From NCBI GenBank assembly GCA_964019695.1, contig CAXHUL010000216.1, positions 133,759 to 197,758 of the forward strand: 64,000 bases of DNA, written 5' to 3'. The position numbers and the translations under genes are program-made. Each line of letters starts with the position of its first letter. Within the stretch, counting starts at the first letter, position 1. Below are positions 22,391 through 33,011 of the stretch, one piece after another. Origin of the DNA: Loripinus fragilis (taxonomy: Eukaryota; Mollusca; Bivalvia; Lucinida; Lucinidae). The notes beneath the pieces were generated by a model that searched no databases, was not told the origin of the DNA, and saw only the letters and a program-made list of their open reading frames with translations.

Positions 22391-22685
22391 ACATGGATAC
22401 AGTCACCAGTCTAAAGTTTTCAGCAGAACTGGTTTGCATACAGACCCTTTTCAAGCATCTTGATGAAGTGGACTCTGAGGAACTATCAGAATACATAACC
22501 AGTCTATTAGAGACAGACTGCTTCACTGCTGTGTCAGAAATGATACTTCACAGAATTATCAAGTACTTTCCAGAAAATTTAAGTAATCGACTGCTGAAAG
22601 CACTATTGCCATCACATGCGAAGGAGCTGAGTTTGACAGACTGCCATCATGTGTCTTTGATGGGCTTGGTGGATATTTTCAAGAA
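22391..22685 (+). CDS. Leucine-rich-repeat protein, exon with likely start codon
   Basis: The exon is preceded by an acceptor (TTTGTTGACAG, ending at 22390) and carries an ATG at 22393. It encodes 97 codons plus two bases and ends at a consensus donor GTAAGT (22686). The first 60 residues are acidic and helical. The last 30 (ELSLTDCHHVSLMGLVDIFKK) have the leucine/cysteine spacing of a ribonuclease-inhibitor/AMN1-type leucine-rich repeat, which the next exon continues. Such repeats form curved protein-binding surfaces, as in F-box/LRR adaptors. I see no F-box and do not recognise the orthologue. The codon pattern and clean splice phase (two bases left over, completed by the first base of the next exon) support a real host gene. 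A further upstream coding exon cannot be excluded. Confidence 0.7.
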
Positions 22686-22726
22686 GTAAGTAAACATGGT
22701 ATATAGAGGTTACCATATTTTAGCAT

Positions 22727-22935
22727 AGACCGGGCCCGGTAGAGCAGCCTGTACTGTAGCGAGTCTGACTGCAGATCCAGGGATCGCAAGTTTGATCCTT
22801 GCCAGTCCCATTCTTTCATTGGGCCTGCTCTGGATCCAAATGTTTGACACTCGAATGGTATTTCTGAAAGAATATTTTAAAAAAAAGTTGATTTTGAAAA
22901 AAAAAACAGCATACGACAAAAAGCCATAGGGCCAG
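22727..22935 (+). repeat. tRNA-derived SINE in LRR intron 1
   Basis: The head resembles a tRNA: GGTAGAGCAGCCTGTA (A box, about 22738) and AGTTTGATCCT (B box, about 22789). The body carries the GGGCCTGCTCTGGATCCAAAT-type motif also seen in solo copies at 205-262, 8216-8262, 9053-9115 and 9200-9265. It ends in an A-rich tail. Confidence 0.62.
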
Positions 22936-23030
22936 TTAAGCAAAAAATTCAGTGTAAAATTGCGATTATTTTCTTATCCATCAGTTTAAACATGTGTTTT
23001 GGGTGCTCAAAAGAACTGTCTCATTGAGTA

Positions 23031-23510
23031 AAGTAAAACCTGTGTAAAACGGCCACTCAAAAATAGACAAAACAAAGATCCTTAATGACAAATGCAGGGA
23101 TAATCCTAGCCCAAAATGATGATGGGCCCTTAAAATGGACCAATGGCCAATATCCCATTCAGATACATGCAAATTTCCAAATTTTAATGGGCCATTTGAA
23201 ATTTTTATGGGCGCTTTGCAAAATTTGACCCAAGAATCCTTTATATCCAAGTTAGAGCATAATTGACATGAGATTTGAATAGCTTGTATATGGGTCCCAG
23301 CCAAAAATAAAGTCCATTTTTGCAAAACATTAATAGTTTTTTCACATAATGGATCAGGTCCATCCTAGGATTATCCCTGCAAATGGTAGCTTAATGAAGG
23401 TCAAAAGTATTGCATTCTGCAATACTTTTGACCTGCATTAAGCGATAATTGGTCTTGGAAACCAATTTTCAGTATTTTTGAGAGTGGTTGTTTTGCACAG
23501 GTTTTACTGT
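23031..23510. mobile_element. MITE in LRR intron 1 (outer)
   Basis: AGTAAAACCTGTGTAAAAC (23032) and GTTTTGCACAGGTTTTACTG (ending about 23510) form TIRs of about 35 bp. An internal perfect hairpin, AGGTCAAAAGTATTGCA and its partner, lies at 23398-23434. It contains another MITE at 23094-23380. Confidence 0.6.
23094..23380. mobile_element. MITE nested inside the outer intronic MITE
   Basis: Ends GCAGGGATAATCCTAG and CTAGGATTATCCCTGC are perfect 16-bp inverted repeats flanked by AAAT on both sides (23090-23093 and 23381-23384). Confidence 0.68.
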
Positions 23511-23557
23511 ATATACTATATGGAATAGGAACCAGAATCTCAATGTTTTCTGTTTAG

Positions 23558-23702
23558 ATGCAAGCATTTACAGAAGCTGAACTTGTCTGGATGTACACAG
23601 CTAATGGTTCCCGACATATTTACCTGTATGGGTCTAATGGTACTACCCATCACAGCCATTTCTGTAGAGGGAAACCAGAATGTCATAGATGAAATAGTAC
23701 AG
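23558..23702 (+). CDS. Leucine-rich-repeat protein, second coding exon
   Basis: The acceptor is TTTCTGTTTAG (ends 23557) and the donor GTACAG (23703). The 145-bp exon completes the split codon of the previous exon and stays open for 48 codons, ending in phase 0. It begins with CKHLQKLNLSGCTQL, a textbook LxxLxLxxC leucine-rich repeat, and continues with a less regular repeat (LMVLPITAISVEGNQNV). Phase continuity across a 0.87-kb intron full of repeats is strong evidence that exons 1 and 2 belong together. Function beyond protein-protein interaction cannot be inferred. Confidence 0.68.
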
Positions 23703-23774
23703 GTACAGTATCTGATATACGTAGTAACTTACAGTACATTGTAATGTGTGTGAAGCAATTTTCAGACTATAATT

Positions 23775-24262
23775 GAGGCCCTCCCAGAGGGTTGGGGAGC
23801 AGGGGAAAAAGGGTATTTATTTCAGGGGAACAGAGGAACAAATGTCAAATTTTGAGGGGAACAGGGGAACAAAGACAAGGCGGTGGTTCTGTTGTTGTTG
23901 TTGACTTTTTGTTTATTGTTACTCCCATTGTGGGAGTCTGTAATTGTTCTGTTTTGTTATACATTACTTTATGTCCATTCTAGTATTGCAATCATCTTGA
24001 TGGGGAAGAGAGCTGGTTGCTTTGCTTAATTTGTCTTCTTGGTTTCTCGTGAGTGGCTCTTCCTCGTGGTGCCTCGGGGTTGCCTGCGGTTTGTGATTGT
24101 GGTATTTCCTGATCATACTCATGTACTTTTCTTGGGGAACAGGGAACATAAGATAACAAATTTTCGGTTTTGGAGAACAGGGGAACAAGCCAATTTATTT
24201 CAGGGGAACAAGGGATCAGGTACCCCCCCCCCCCCCCCCCCCCCCCCCCCTGGGAGGGCCTC
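23775..24262. mobile_element. TIR element in LRR intron 2 with poly-C tract
   Basis: GAGGCCCTCCCAGAGGG and the complement of its right end (CTGGGAGGGCCTC) are inverted. ATAATT is duplicated at 23769-23774 and 24263-24268. The right TIR is preceded by 28 consecutive C (24223-24250). The middle (about 23873-24126) is a Penelope subfamily B 3' tail, apparently inserted into it. Confidence 0.7.
23873..24126 (+). repeat. Penelope-like subfamily B 3' tail (solo)
   Basis: Shares AAGGCGGTGGTTCTGTTGTT, TTACTCCCATTGTGGGAGTC, GATTGCAATCATCTTG-like and CCTGATCATACTCA blocks with the tails at 53162-53470 and 61864-62096 (both minus). Confidence 0.6.
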
Positions 24263-24269
24263 ATAATTA

Positions 24270-24848
24270 GAGTCATTTCTAATCTTCACAATTTCAACAT
24301 TTCCCATGATAACAAATTACCAACTATAATCCAAGTCCTTCCCAAATTTGGCAATCTTCCCTCTAACTACCTCAGGTTGTGAAAATCCAAGTCCTTCCCA
24401 ATCTTCATAAGGCCTAAAATAAAAAGTTCTGTGTTTCTGGTTACCCGACTGTGCCTAATTTTTTGCCCCCCCGACCCTAAAGTTTTTACGCATATTTCGG
24501 GGATTTCCAAGGGCGGTCCCAGGTTGGCCATCATGTTTCCCCATCTTCCCCATGTAAAATGACTAAATCTGATTCCTTCCTATTCTTCTGAAGTTCATAG
24601 TTTCAACATCAGTTTTCAAATCATTATTCAAGTCTTTTTACAATCTTTGTAATCTCAACATCTCATGTGGTGATATTTTTTAGACTATAATCCCAGTCTT
24701 TCCCAATCTTCATAATCTCAACATCTCATGTGGTGATATTTATTAGACTCTGAAATCTAATATTTAAATCTAATAATCTGATATTTTTCAGACTATAATC
24801 CGAGTCCTTCCCAATCTCCATAATCTCAACATCTCGTGTTGTGGTCAG
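24270..24848 (+). repeat. Intronic tandem repeat (about 65-75 bp units)
   Basis: Units contain TAATCTCAACATCTCATGTG and ACTATAATCCCAGTCTTTCC (24285, 24640, 24705 and 24790 regions). The last unit runs into the acceptor of the putative exon at 24849. Confidence 0.6.
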
Positions 24849-24911
24849 ATCACAGATGATGTTTTCCTGGTTGAACAAGAAATTCAGCTAAGAAGAGAAA
24901 CCAGCAAAAAG
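24849..24911 (+). CDS. Probable third exon of the LRR gene
   Basis: A 63-bp open segment (21 codons, phase 0 in and out) lies between an acceptor-like GTGTTGTGGTCAG and a donor-like GTAAAA. It reads ITDDVFLVEQEIQLRRE and onward, a charged helix that could cap the leucine-rich repeat. Support comes from phase compatibility and protein-like composition. Against it, the acceptor lies inside the last unit of an intronic tandem repeat (24640-24848) and has a weak pyrimidine tract. Confidence 0.5.
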
Positions 24912-25337
24912 GTAAAAATTTCCATTTTTTTATACATTAACAACAGGTCCAGATAAGGAAAATCTATAAATTGTGAGTTGGTTATCGTCTGAAACAAACT
25001 TTTCCTCATAATCCTGGTTTGGTGAGTTATTTTACAAATTAATCCTGCAACACATTGTTTTTTTTACATGAAAGTTAGATTATAATGGCTATTACTTAGG
25101 GGAGCTAAATACTTGTCTGTAAGGTCTGGCAAACATAAAAATCAGTGAAAAATTTGAGAAATTTGAAATTGTAATACAGAGTTATAATAATTAGAATTGT
25201 AAATTTTACCCTGACCCTCAAAATACATGGGATCATTCAAATTTAATTTGACTGGATGGAAGAATTGTTTAGAATGAAGACAAATTTTGCAGCCATGTTA
25301 GATAAATTTTTAAAATAACGTGGGAATCTAAAGTGAT

Positions 25338-25525
25338 AAAAGCATGGAGTGCTTGACTCGAGGCAAAGGGGCCGCACGTTCGAGCCTCACCGGCCTCACT
25401 GCGTTGTGTCCTTGAGCAAGACACATTAATCCTAGCTTATTACTGGTTCAACCCAGGAAGACCTGTTCCTACATAACTGAAAGATTGTTGATGGGATGTA
25501 AAGAATCAAATTAAACGAACAACCA
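25338..25525 (+). repeat. tRNA-derived SINE with conserved central domain
   Basis: tRNA-like head with B box GTTCGAGCCTC (25379). It is followed by GTTGTGTCCTTGAGCAAGAC, a central domain shared by many metazoan SINEs, and a tail ACTGAAAGATTGTTGATGGG. Confidence 0.65.
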
Positions 25526-25611
25526 ATTAGTTTCTGGTAGGATATAATTGTATTTTTATTAAAATAAGAGTCTTTGAGAAGTAAGGCTTATTAATTAAAA
25601 AATGTTGTCTC

Positions 25612-25729
<118 letters not shown>

Positions 25730-25872
25730 AGTGACGCACATGTTTTAGAGTGATATAACGCCATGCAATAAAATTGATAAACCACTAGTGGTTTACAGAT
25801 TTTCGGGAAACATTATGACATACATAATGACAAAGTTATAACGTCTTATTGGCTAAAATGTGATTTCAAAGT

Positions 25873-26435
25873 ATGGTAAATGTTCTAAAATTTCGAACAC
25901 TAAAAATAATTATTATTTCCACTGTTCGTAATTTTAGAAATTACGTTTCAGAAAAAGTGCCAGTGTTCGTAAATTTAGAATGTGGTCTTTATCATGAGCA
26001 AAAACGGTATACATGCATGCAAAAATTTGGTAGAAAAGTGTTGAAAACACGGCGATATGATTCTGCGCTATCTACTCATTTTTCTTTTCAACCGCCGCTA
26101 AATTCTTGCGGACTGAGTCAGTGCGGTAATTGCCAAGTCAAGAGCCAGGCATGTGCATGATATGTCACTCAATTTACTTACAAGTCGTAAAAGTCCACTT
26201 ATTTAACCTCGGGCTACCCTATCTTTCCAGCTCTCCATCTGCGCAAATGCCGTTTATAATGTAATACAGTCACTCAAGGACATCTCGTCGATCAGAATTT
26301 TTTGCAAAGATACGGTAAATCTTGTATTAGTTCGTACAGTAAAAAATAATTATTTTTCGACGGTACGAACTAATAAAAATTATTTTTCTGAGAAACAGGA
26401 CTGTACGAACTAATAAAATGAAATTCTGAAGGTCG
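25873..26435. repeat. Two related palindromes 430 bp apart
   Basis: TTCTAAAATTTCGAACA pairs with TGTTCGTAATTTTAGAA (25885-25945). ATTAGTTCGTACAGT pairs with CGGTACGAACTAAT (26317-26372). Both enclose A/T-rich AAAAATAATTATT and are followed by a third half-copy (GTGTTCGTAAATTTAGAATG; TGTACGAACTAATAAAATG). Confidence 0.5.
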
Positions 26436-27534
26436 AAAAACGGGACCAAAAACATGCGAAAATTGCCAAAGAGGGAGGAATTTCTGTTTATCCTTTTTGC
26501 CTAATTACAGGCTGAATGTCTGATCAGTATTTCAATTAAACTAACGTTCTTATTAGCATGGTGAAAGATTGAAAATAACCAACCAAACATAAAAATCCGG
26601 ATTGCCGTTTCAACCGACTCACATGCAATGTGCGATATACCTGGCGATATCACCCGGTTACAGGCCAACTTTACATAGGCCTGCTTTACGGAAGAGATGT
26701 CACGTCGGACTTGTTCTATGACGATTGTCTTGATTGGAATCATACTCGGACCCACTAGATCCGAGGAATCATAACAAAAATACAACTTATGTTCACTACC
26801 GACGGCTAGCTCTACAACGTAACAGAGCAATGTATATTGCAACTTTCGTTTTTGGTCATGATGTAGATTCTTATTTTCTTAGAACCCTCGAAAATGCAGC
26901 ATAGAAGTAGACAAGACAATACATGTACGTACATTCAGTCCTACAGGTTAGACGTACGCGTACACTCATTGATTTGGAATGAAAACTGAAAATGAAAATG
27001 GCGACTTCTAAATATGAAATATGAACAACTGGAACGCAGAACTCTCATGAATCAGAGTAGTACATTTCTCTGCCTTCATACTGTAAAAAGACACACAACT
27101 TATGTTTTTGCGAATGCTTACTCCATTTAAAGGCTTAGTATGAACACCTATATTTCTGCATAGGTTGGTTGGTTCGAGTCTTCATCATACGTTGTATTCC
27201 TTGTGGCGACATAACATGCTCAGCTTGTTCGCACACCCCCTTACGTGTTAGCTCGGACCCAATATAGCTCGGTGTTAGGCTGTTAGCATTCTAAGATTAT
27301 GATAATGGCAATCAATGTAGAACCAGAATCCTGTACTTTGTCATCTTCGGTCGCTTGACCATGGGAAAGCCATTACATGAGAAAATCTGTCTTTCGTGAT
27401 TTGAGGCTGACTGACTCTTAGACAGCCAGAAACAGGGTTGGATGCACATGCTAGTCTTTGCACTGCTATTTGAACACCATACTATCCCGTGAACACCTTG
27501 CTTTCCATGTGCGGATCCAGGATTTTTCGTCAGG
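26436..27534. other. No feature seen (intron or intergenic)
   Basis: Slightly higher GC than surroundings. A 113-codon minus-strand frame at 26501-26842 has no recognisable motif. Confidence 0.5.
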
Positions 27535-27774
27535 GGGGTCCGGGTCAATCTGACAAAAAAAGCCCTGACAACTTTGGTTTTTTTAGTCCTCAGCTTATTT
27601 TGCTGACGTCAAATGGTTAATTTCGAAGAAAACTATCATTTTTCAAGGTTCCAGAGGGGGTCCAACATTTTCCAAGGGGGGGGGGGGGTCCAACTTTTTC
27701 CAGGGGGGTCCAATTGCTTATACCCTATAGAAACCCATATAACTTGTGATTTTCCAGGGGGGTCTGGATCCCCT
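27535..27774 (+). repeat. G-run repeats bordering the large gap
   Basis: Four GGGGGGTCC(A/G) blocks, one with 12 G in a row (near 27677), run up to the N tract. Likely the cause of assembly failure. A related start (GTGCGGATCCAGGA / GCGTGGATCCAGGA) occurs near 27512 and 39845. Confidence 0.6.
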
Positions 27775-27974
27775 NNNNNNNNNNNNNNNNNNNNNNNNNN
27801 NNNNNNNNNNNNNNNNNNNNNNNNNNNNNNNNNNNNNNNNNNNNNNNNNNNNNNNNNNNNNNNNNNNNNNNNNNNNNNNNNNNNNNNNNNNNNNNNNNNN
27901 NNNNNNNNNNNNNNNNNNNNNNNNNNNNNNNNNNNNNNNNNNNNNNNNNNNNNNNNNNNNNNNNNNNNNNNNNN
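27775..27974. other. Assembly gap (200 N)
   Basis: Exactly 200 N, suggesting a placeholder length rather than a measured size. An exon of the LRR gene could be hidden here. Confidence 0.99.
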
Positions 27975-28098
27975 TCTTACTTTGAGTATAACTCTGTCAC
28001 AAAGAAAATAATTGTCGTCCGTACAGTTTATTTCTATAATTCAGGCCCGATCTTCGCCACTAAACATTTTGTGTCAGAGTCTGTACTCAAAGTAAGAA
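27975..28098. repeat. Inverted repeat next to the gap
   Basis: TCTTACTTTGAGTATAACTC at 27975 mirrors ACTCAAAGTAAGA at 28086-28098 (with TCTGTCACAAA / TTTGTGTCAGA inside). It forms a hairpin with a loop of about 70 bases. Confidence 0.55.
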
Positions 28099-28520
28099 GC
28101 TTTATGAGGATATCCTGGCATCGTTTGATCGGGAAAAATGTGGGTTTGAAAAGGGTGTATAGCATTCTGGGTAAAGATGCAAAAACACAGAGAACATCTC
28201 AACTTACTATTGCTTAAAACATCGTTCTTGAAAGAAGTCAGACATTTTTCCATACAGTGAGTCCAAACAGAAACGGAATGACTACCCACCCTGTCTATTA
28301 GGTGAAGAGTTAAGTCTCACTATAATGTAGCATTAAACAAGGATCTGCAAATGTTGCTACACCGATTCTTGCTTTAAGCAAAGGGATTAATGAGATTATT
28401 CTAAGCAGCAACCCAATTTACTAAATAATATTATTCTTAGCGTCAACCTCTTTACTAAATATTAGACTCATCTGTGATAAAAATAATTAGAAAGTAAGAT
28501 AACTTTCCTCTTTTTTTACA

Positions 28521-28675
28521 GAAAGAAGGGGATTGATTTTCACTAACCCATGGAATATGAACTTCAAGAAAGAGTTCCTGGCTTTAGATGGTGAAACCAC
28601 AATAGTGGCAACTAGCAAACAGCTTGAAAGTAAAGTTAGGGATATCGCAGCTCGGTCTGACCCCTGTCAGTGAGA
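28521..28675 (+). CDS. Possible terminal exon downstream of the LRR gene
   Basis: A strong acceptor (CCTCTTTTTTTACAG, ending 28521) precedes a stretch that stays open for about 50 codons when the first two bases complete a codon. It ends at a TGA near 28673. The reading (NPWNMNFKKEFLALDGETT, then KVRDIAARSDP) looks like genuine protein but matches no family I know. Phase 1 is required, whereas the exon at 24849-24911 ends in phase 0. Either an exon is missing (the 200-N gap lies between), this exon belongs to another transcript, or the phase-0 reading (KEGD then stop) is the true gene end. Base positions of the splice site are accurate to about one base. Confidence 0.38.
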
Positions 28676-28816
28676 AAAAAGCGAGGCCAATTAAATTCAA
28701 TAGATCATAACTCAATATGAACATTTATAGTCATTTGCAATATTGTTCAACACTCTGAGAAAAGATTTCCGAAATATCTATGGATTATCACAACGTGTAA
28801 TCCATCGATTGTTGGA

Positions 28817-29379
28817 TTTTTAGAATAGTAACAAACAGGGTGATCAACACCATTGTCATCTTTCTGTAACAATACACTGCCCGCACCGACATCACTGGCA
28901 TCTACGGCCAACTTAAATTCTTTGTCAAATCTTGGTGCTAAGAGAACTGGAGCACTTTTAAGTATGGCTTTAAGTTTTTCAAAAGACTTCTGACAATTAT
29001 CAGTCCAAATAAACTTGACCCTTTTGCCAAGTAAGTTTGTCAAAGGCTCTGCTATGACAGAGAAATTATTACAGAATTTCCTGTAATATCCAGCCATACC
29101 GAGAAAGCGCATCAGTTGTCTTTTGCCAGAAGGTACAGGAAAATCTGAGATAGCCTCAACTTTAGCTTCTACAGGTTTTACCAGACCTTGTCCAACCAGA
29201 TGACCTAAAAATGTCAAATTTGCATGCCAAAATTCACTCTTTGTTAAGTTAACTGTTAGTTTAGCTTCACTAAGTCTGTCGAAGAAATTTCTGATAGTCT
29301 GTAAGTGTCGTTCCCATTCTTCGCTGAAGATGATAGCATCGTCGATATAGGCTTTACAGCCAGCCAGATTAGATATCAA
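28817..29379 (-). pseudogene. pol: RT C-terminus and start of RNase H of copy 2
   Basis: Contains YIDD, the RT thumb (FLGMAGYYRKF) and the first RNase H strand (VDASDVGAGS), ending at CYYSK. The reading that continues to 28747 is unrelated flanking DNA with an 8-bp hairpin (ATGGATTA/TAATCCAT). Confidence 0.87.
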
Positions 29380-29475
29380 ACTAAGCGTTGAAATGTTGCT
29401 GGGGAGTTCTTCATTCCAAACGGCATAACTTTATACTGATACAATCCGTCTGGAGTAACAAATGCTGAGATCTCC

Positions 29476-31644
29476 TTAGCTCTGTTTGTCAGAGGCCAAA
29501 ATTTGCCAAAATCCTTTAAGCAGATCGAATTTTGTAACATATTTGGCTTGTCCAATGTTATCGATGCAGTCATCGATTCGAGGAATTGGAAATGTGTCCG
29601 TTTTGGTGACAGAATTTACTTTACGATAGTATGTACACATGTGAAATGTCCCATCAGATTTTGGTACAAGAATACAAGGAGAACTCCAATCACTTTGACT
29701 AGGTTCTATAAAGTCATTATCCAGCAAATATTGAACTTCATCTCTGAGAATTTGTTGTTTTACAGGGTTCATTCTGAATGGATGTTGTTTCACAGGTTTT
29801 GAACCATCAATAAGTTCAACATCATGATAAATTTTGTCAGTTTTGGATGGAATGTCCGGAAATAAGTGCTCATATTTAAGAATTAACTGCTTCAGTTCAA
29901 GTCTCTTGTCTGAACTAAGATGAGACAATTTCTTGTCAAGATTCTTTAAGATATCAGAGTTCTTGAGTTTTGACGACGCGGGATCAGATTTCACAAAGTT
30001 CATATCTTCAGAGTCCATTTGATTTTGTTCAAGAGGGACAGAATTAACTAGATTTACTGATGAAATAACAGAACTATCCCTATCAATGTACTTTTTAAGC
30101 ATGTTGATATGACATAATTGTTTCTGCTTGCGCCTCCCAGGAGTGTTGACAATGTAATTTACATCACTTAACTTTTTGTCAACAGTATACGGACCATAAT
30201 ATCTAGCTTGCAATTGCTTACCAGAAATGGGCAAAAGAGCAAGTACCTTGTCTCCAGGTTCAAAATTTCTATCCTGTGCACTTTCATCATAACGCAATTT
30301 CATTTTGCTCTGAGCTGATTTGAGATTAGACCGAGCAGCTTCACAGGCTTTTGATAATCTGTTTTTGAAATCAGACACATACTGAAGTAAGTTCAAAGAA
30401 CTGTCATCATCTGAGAGAAATTTTTCTTTCAGAAGTTTCAAGGGTCCACGCACAGTATGCCCAAATACCAGTTCAAATGGGCTGAACCCAAGAGACTCTT
30501 GTACAGATTCTCTTACAGCAAATAAAAGCAAATGAAAGCCCTCATCCCAATCCTTTTCCGTGTCAAAGCAGTAAGATCTGATCATGTTTTTCAAAGTTTG
30601 ATGAAATCTTTCTAAGGCACCCTGGCTTTCAGGATGATAAGCCGATGACTTGTACTGTTTAATGCCAAGTTCATGCATGACTTGTTGAAAAATTCCCGAC
30701 ATAAAATTTGAACCTTGATCAGATTGTACAGACCTTGGAAGTCCCACAAATGTGAAAAACTTCACAAGTGCCTTAACAATTGTCTTAGTCTTGATATTTC
30801 TGAGTGGAATGGCTACAGGGAAGCGTGTTGAAGCACACATAATAGTCAAAAGATATTGACAACCTGACTTTGTTTTGGGTAGGGGACCTACACAGTCCAT
30901 AATGATTCTGCTAAAAGGTTCATCAAAGGCAGGAATGGGTTGTAAAGAAGCTTTTGGAATGGTCTGATTAGGTTTTCCTACCATTTGACAAGTGTGGCAG
31001 GATTTGCAGTGCTGAGAAACATCTGATTTTAATCCTGGCCAAAAGAAATGATTCAGAATCTTGTGATAGGTCTTATTTACACCTAAATGGCTTGACATGG
31101 GAGTTTCATGAGCCAAATTTATAATTTCAGGACGATAAGGCCTAGGAACCACAATCTGGTGGTTAACAGTCCACTCATCATCTGCTGAGACATCAGGAGG
31201 ACGCCATTTTCTCATCAAAATGTCATTTTTGAAATAATAGCAAACAGGGACTTGTGACATTTCATTTTCATCTAAAGCTCTATCAAATAAAGGTGATATC
31301 TCAGGATCACTGTGTTGTTCCTTACAAAGCTGTGACCTTGACAGCTGGTTATGACCTTGGTCATTTGAAATTAAAGGTGAAAGGTCAATGTTTGACCTTG
31401 AAATGTCAAAGTCAGTCTGAATGTCAACCTGGCTGGGAGAAAGAGAATTTAAAATCTCATCATTAAAGGACTGACCTATTAAAGTGTCAGCTAAATTAAT
31501 ATCCTGCATCCCTTTATTCTGATTGGCTCTCTTTGCCATTGCCCTAGTGACAGCACAAGAAGGGTAAAGGTCGGGAATTTCCTGCTCAATAGGATCAGGC
31601 GGTTGATCAACACAAGGTGTGTTGGTCAAAAGTGGGTCTACCAC
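29476..31644 (-). pseudogene. int-pol: Protease tail, integrase and RT N-terminus of copy 2
   Basis: 722 codons open in one frame. It proves that integrase and RT were translated as one chain with integrase first. It includes the whole HHCC domain (GHLG is SHLG here), the DDE core (MDCVGP, SDQGSNF, GALERFHQ), an intact GPY/F motif (RYYGPYTVDKK) and RT up to [10 protein letters not shown] small insertion near 29495 then breaks the frame. Integrase is uninterrupted here, so this segment is the better reference for the family. Confidence 0.9.
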
Positions 31645-32834
31645 ACCTTATCTCCAGCTAAATCATTGCCTAAAAGCAAGTAAACACCTTTAAAAGGTAT
31701 AAAAGGTCTAATACCTACAGCCACGAGACCAGTAACTAATTCTGAGGACAAATAAATGTTATGGAGCGGTACATTAATAAATCCACACTCTACACCCTGG
31801 ATAAGGACACTTGTCCAAGAAAAAGTCTTTTCAGCAAAAAGCAGGGTATCTGCTAAGATAAGGGATTGAGAAGCACCAGTATCTCGTAAGATTTTAATAG
31901 GGGTAGACTGGGCAAAGTCACTATTTAGTGACACAGAACCATCTGATAAGAATGGTTCATAAATCTCCATAACGGCATCAGTCTCAGATGTTTTGGCCAA
32001 AATAGGATTCTCATCCTGAAAAGAAGACTGTGGTTTTAGCCTTAAAGAGGTGAGACCTGTGGGTTTAGGACTCTCTTGTCTTTCTTTTTCTCTCTTTCTT
32101 TTCAAAGCAATACATTCAGATATGATATGACCAGATTGTTTACAATAATTGCATATTGGCTGGGATAAAGGACTTTGACCTTTGTTTTCACCAGAAAATC
32201 TAGGTTTTGGAGTAAATGAATGACTGGAATTATCAGATGGATTACTGGGGTTGGTTTTTGGACCTGACTGAGGGGAATATGGTTTTGACTGAGGGGAAAA
32301 TGGTCTTGATTGAGGTGTAAATTTTAATTGAGGGTTGAATGGTTTCCTAGGAAATGTTTTGTTAACAAAAGAAGTTTTATGAGTCAAAGAATAATCATCA
32401 GCTAGTCTAGCTGCTACATCCAAATTTTCAACTTCTTTTTCATTTAAGAAAGCCCCGACGTCAGAATTTATACACCATTTGAATTCCTCAACAAGCATGA
32501 GCTGTCTTAGTTTTTCATGATCAGAACCTACTTTCTTTGAAGAGCACCACCTATCAAATAATTGTTCTTTTGTTCTAGCAAATTCCACATGAGTCTGGTT
32601 AGGTTCTTTCCTACAATCTCTAAATTTCTGCCTGTAAGCTTCAGGGACCAACTCATAAGCCTTAAGAATAAGTTCTTTTACTTTGTCATAATCTGAGCTT
32701 TGTTCTAGTGAAAGCTGAGTGTAAACTTCTCGAGCTTTGCCTATTACAACGCTCTGTAAAAGTAAGGTCCAGTGCTCTCTTGGCCATTTCAGGTTTTCTG
32801 CCACCTTCTCAAAATGTAAAAAAATATTTGTCAA
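31638..32834 (-). pseudogene. gag-pro: Gag capsid, zinc knuckle and protease of copy 2
   Basis: 398 codons. A single extra base just upstream separates it from the Gag N-terminus. It contains the SCAN-like capsid half, the Pro/Ser repeats, the CCHC knuckle (CNYCKQSGHIISEC, read through here because CAG replaces the TAG of copy 1) and the protease with DTGA. It ends at a frameshift after LLGNDLAGDK. The apparent ATG at 32834 is incidental. Confidence 0.87.
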
Positions 32835-33011
32835 CTTCTTTTTCTTGAAATGGAGGAACGAGTCGGATGTGTTTTGTCACATCAAAAGATTTGCCAGAGT
32901 CTAAAGGCAAAGGTTTTGATTTAGATTTTCCTTCTAACTCAAGTTCTTTCATTTTTAACTCAAATTGTAATTTTTCTTTTTCAATTTCAATGCGTTCTTC
33001 AGCTTCTAGCC

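Noticed and set aside
24170..24382. Poly-proline proteins near 24220
   Set aside because: Read from the 28-C homopolymer at the end of a TIR element.
27613..28011. 132-codon frame
   Set aside because: Most of it is unknown bases in the assembly gap.
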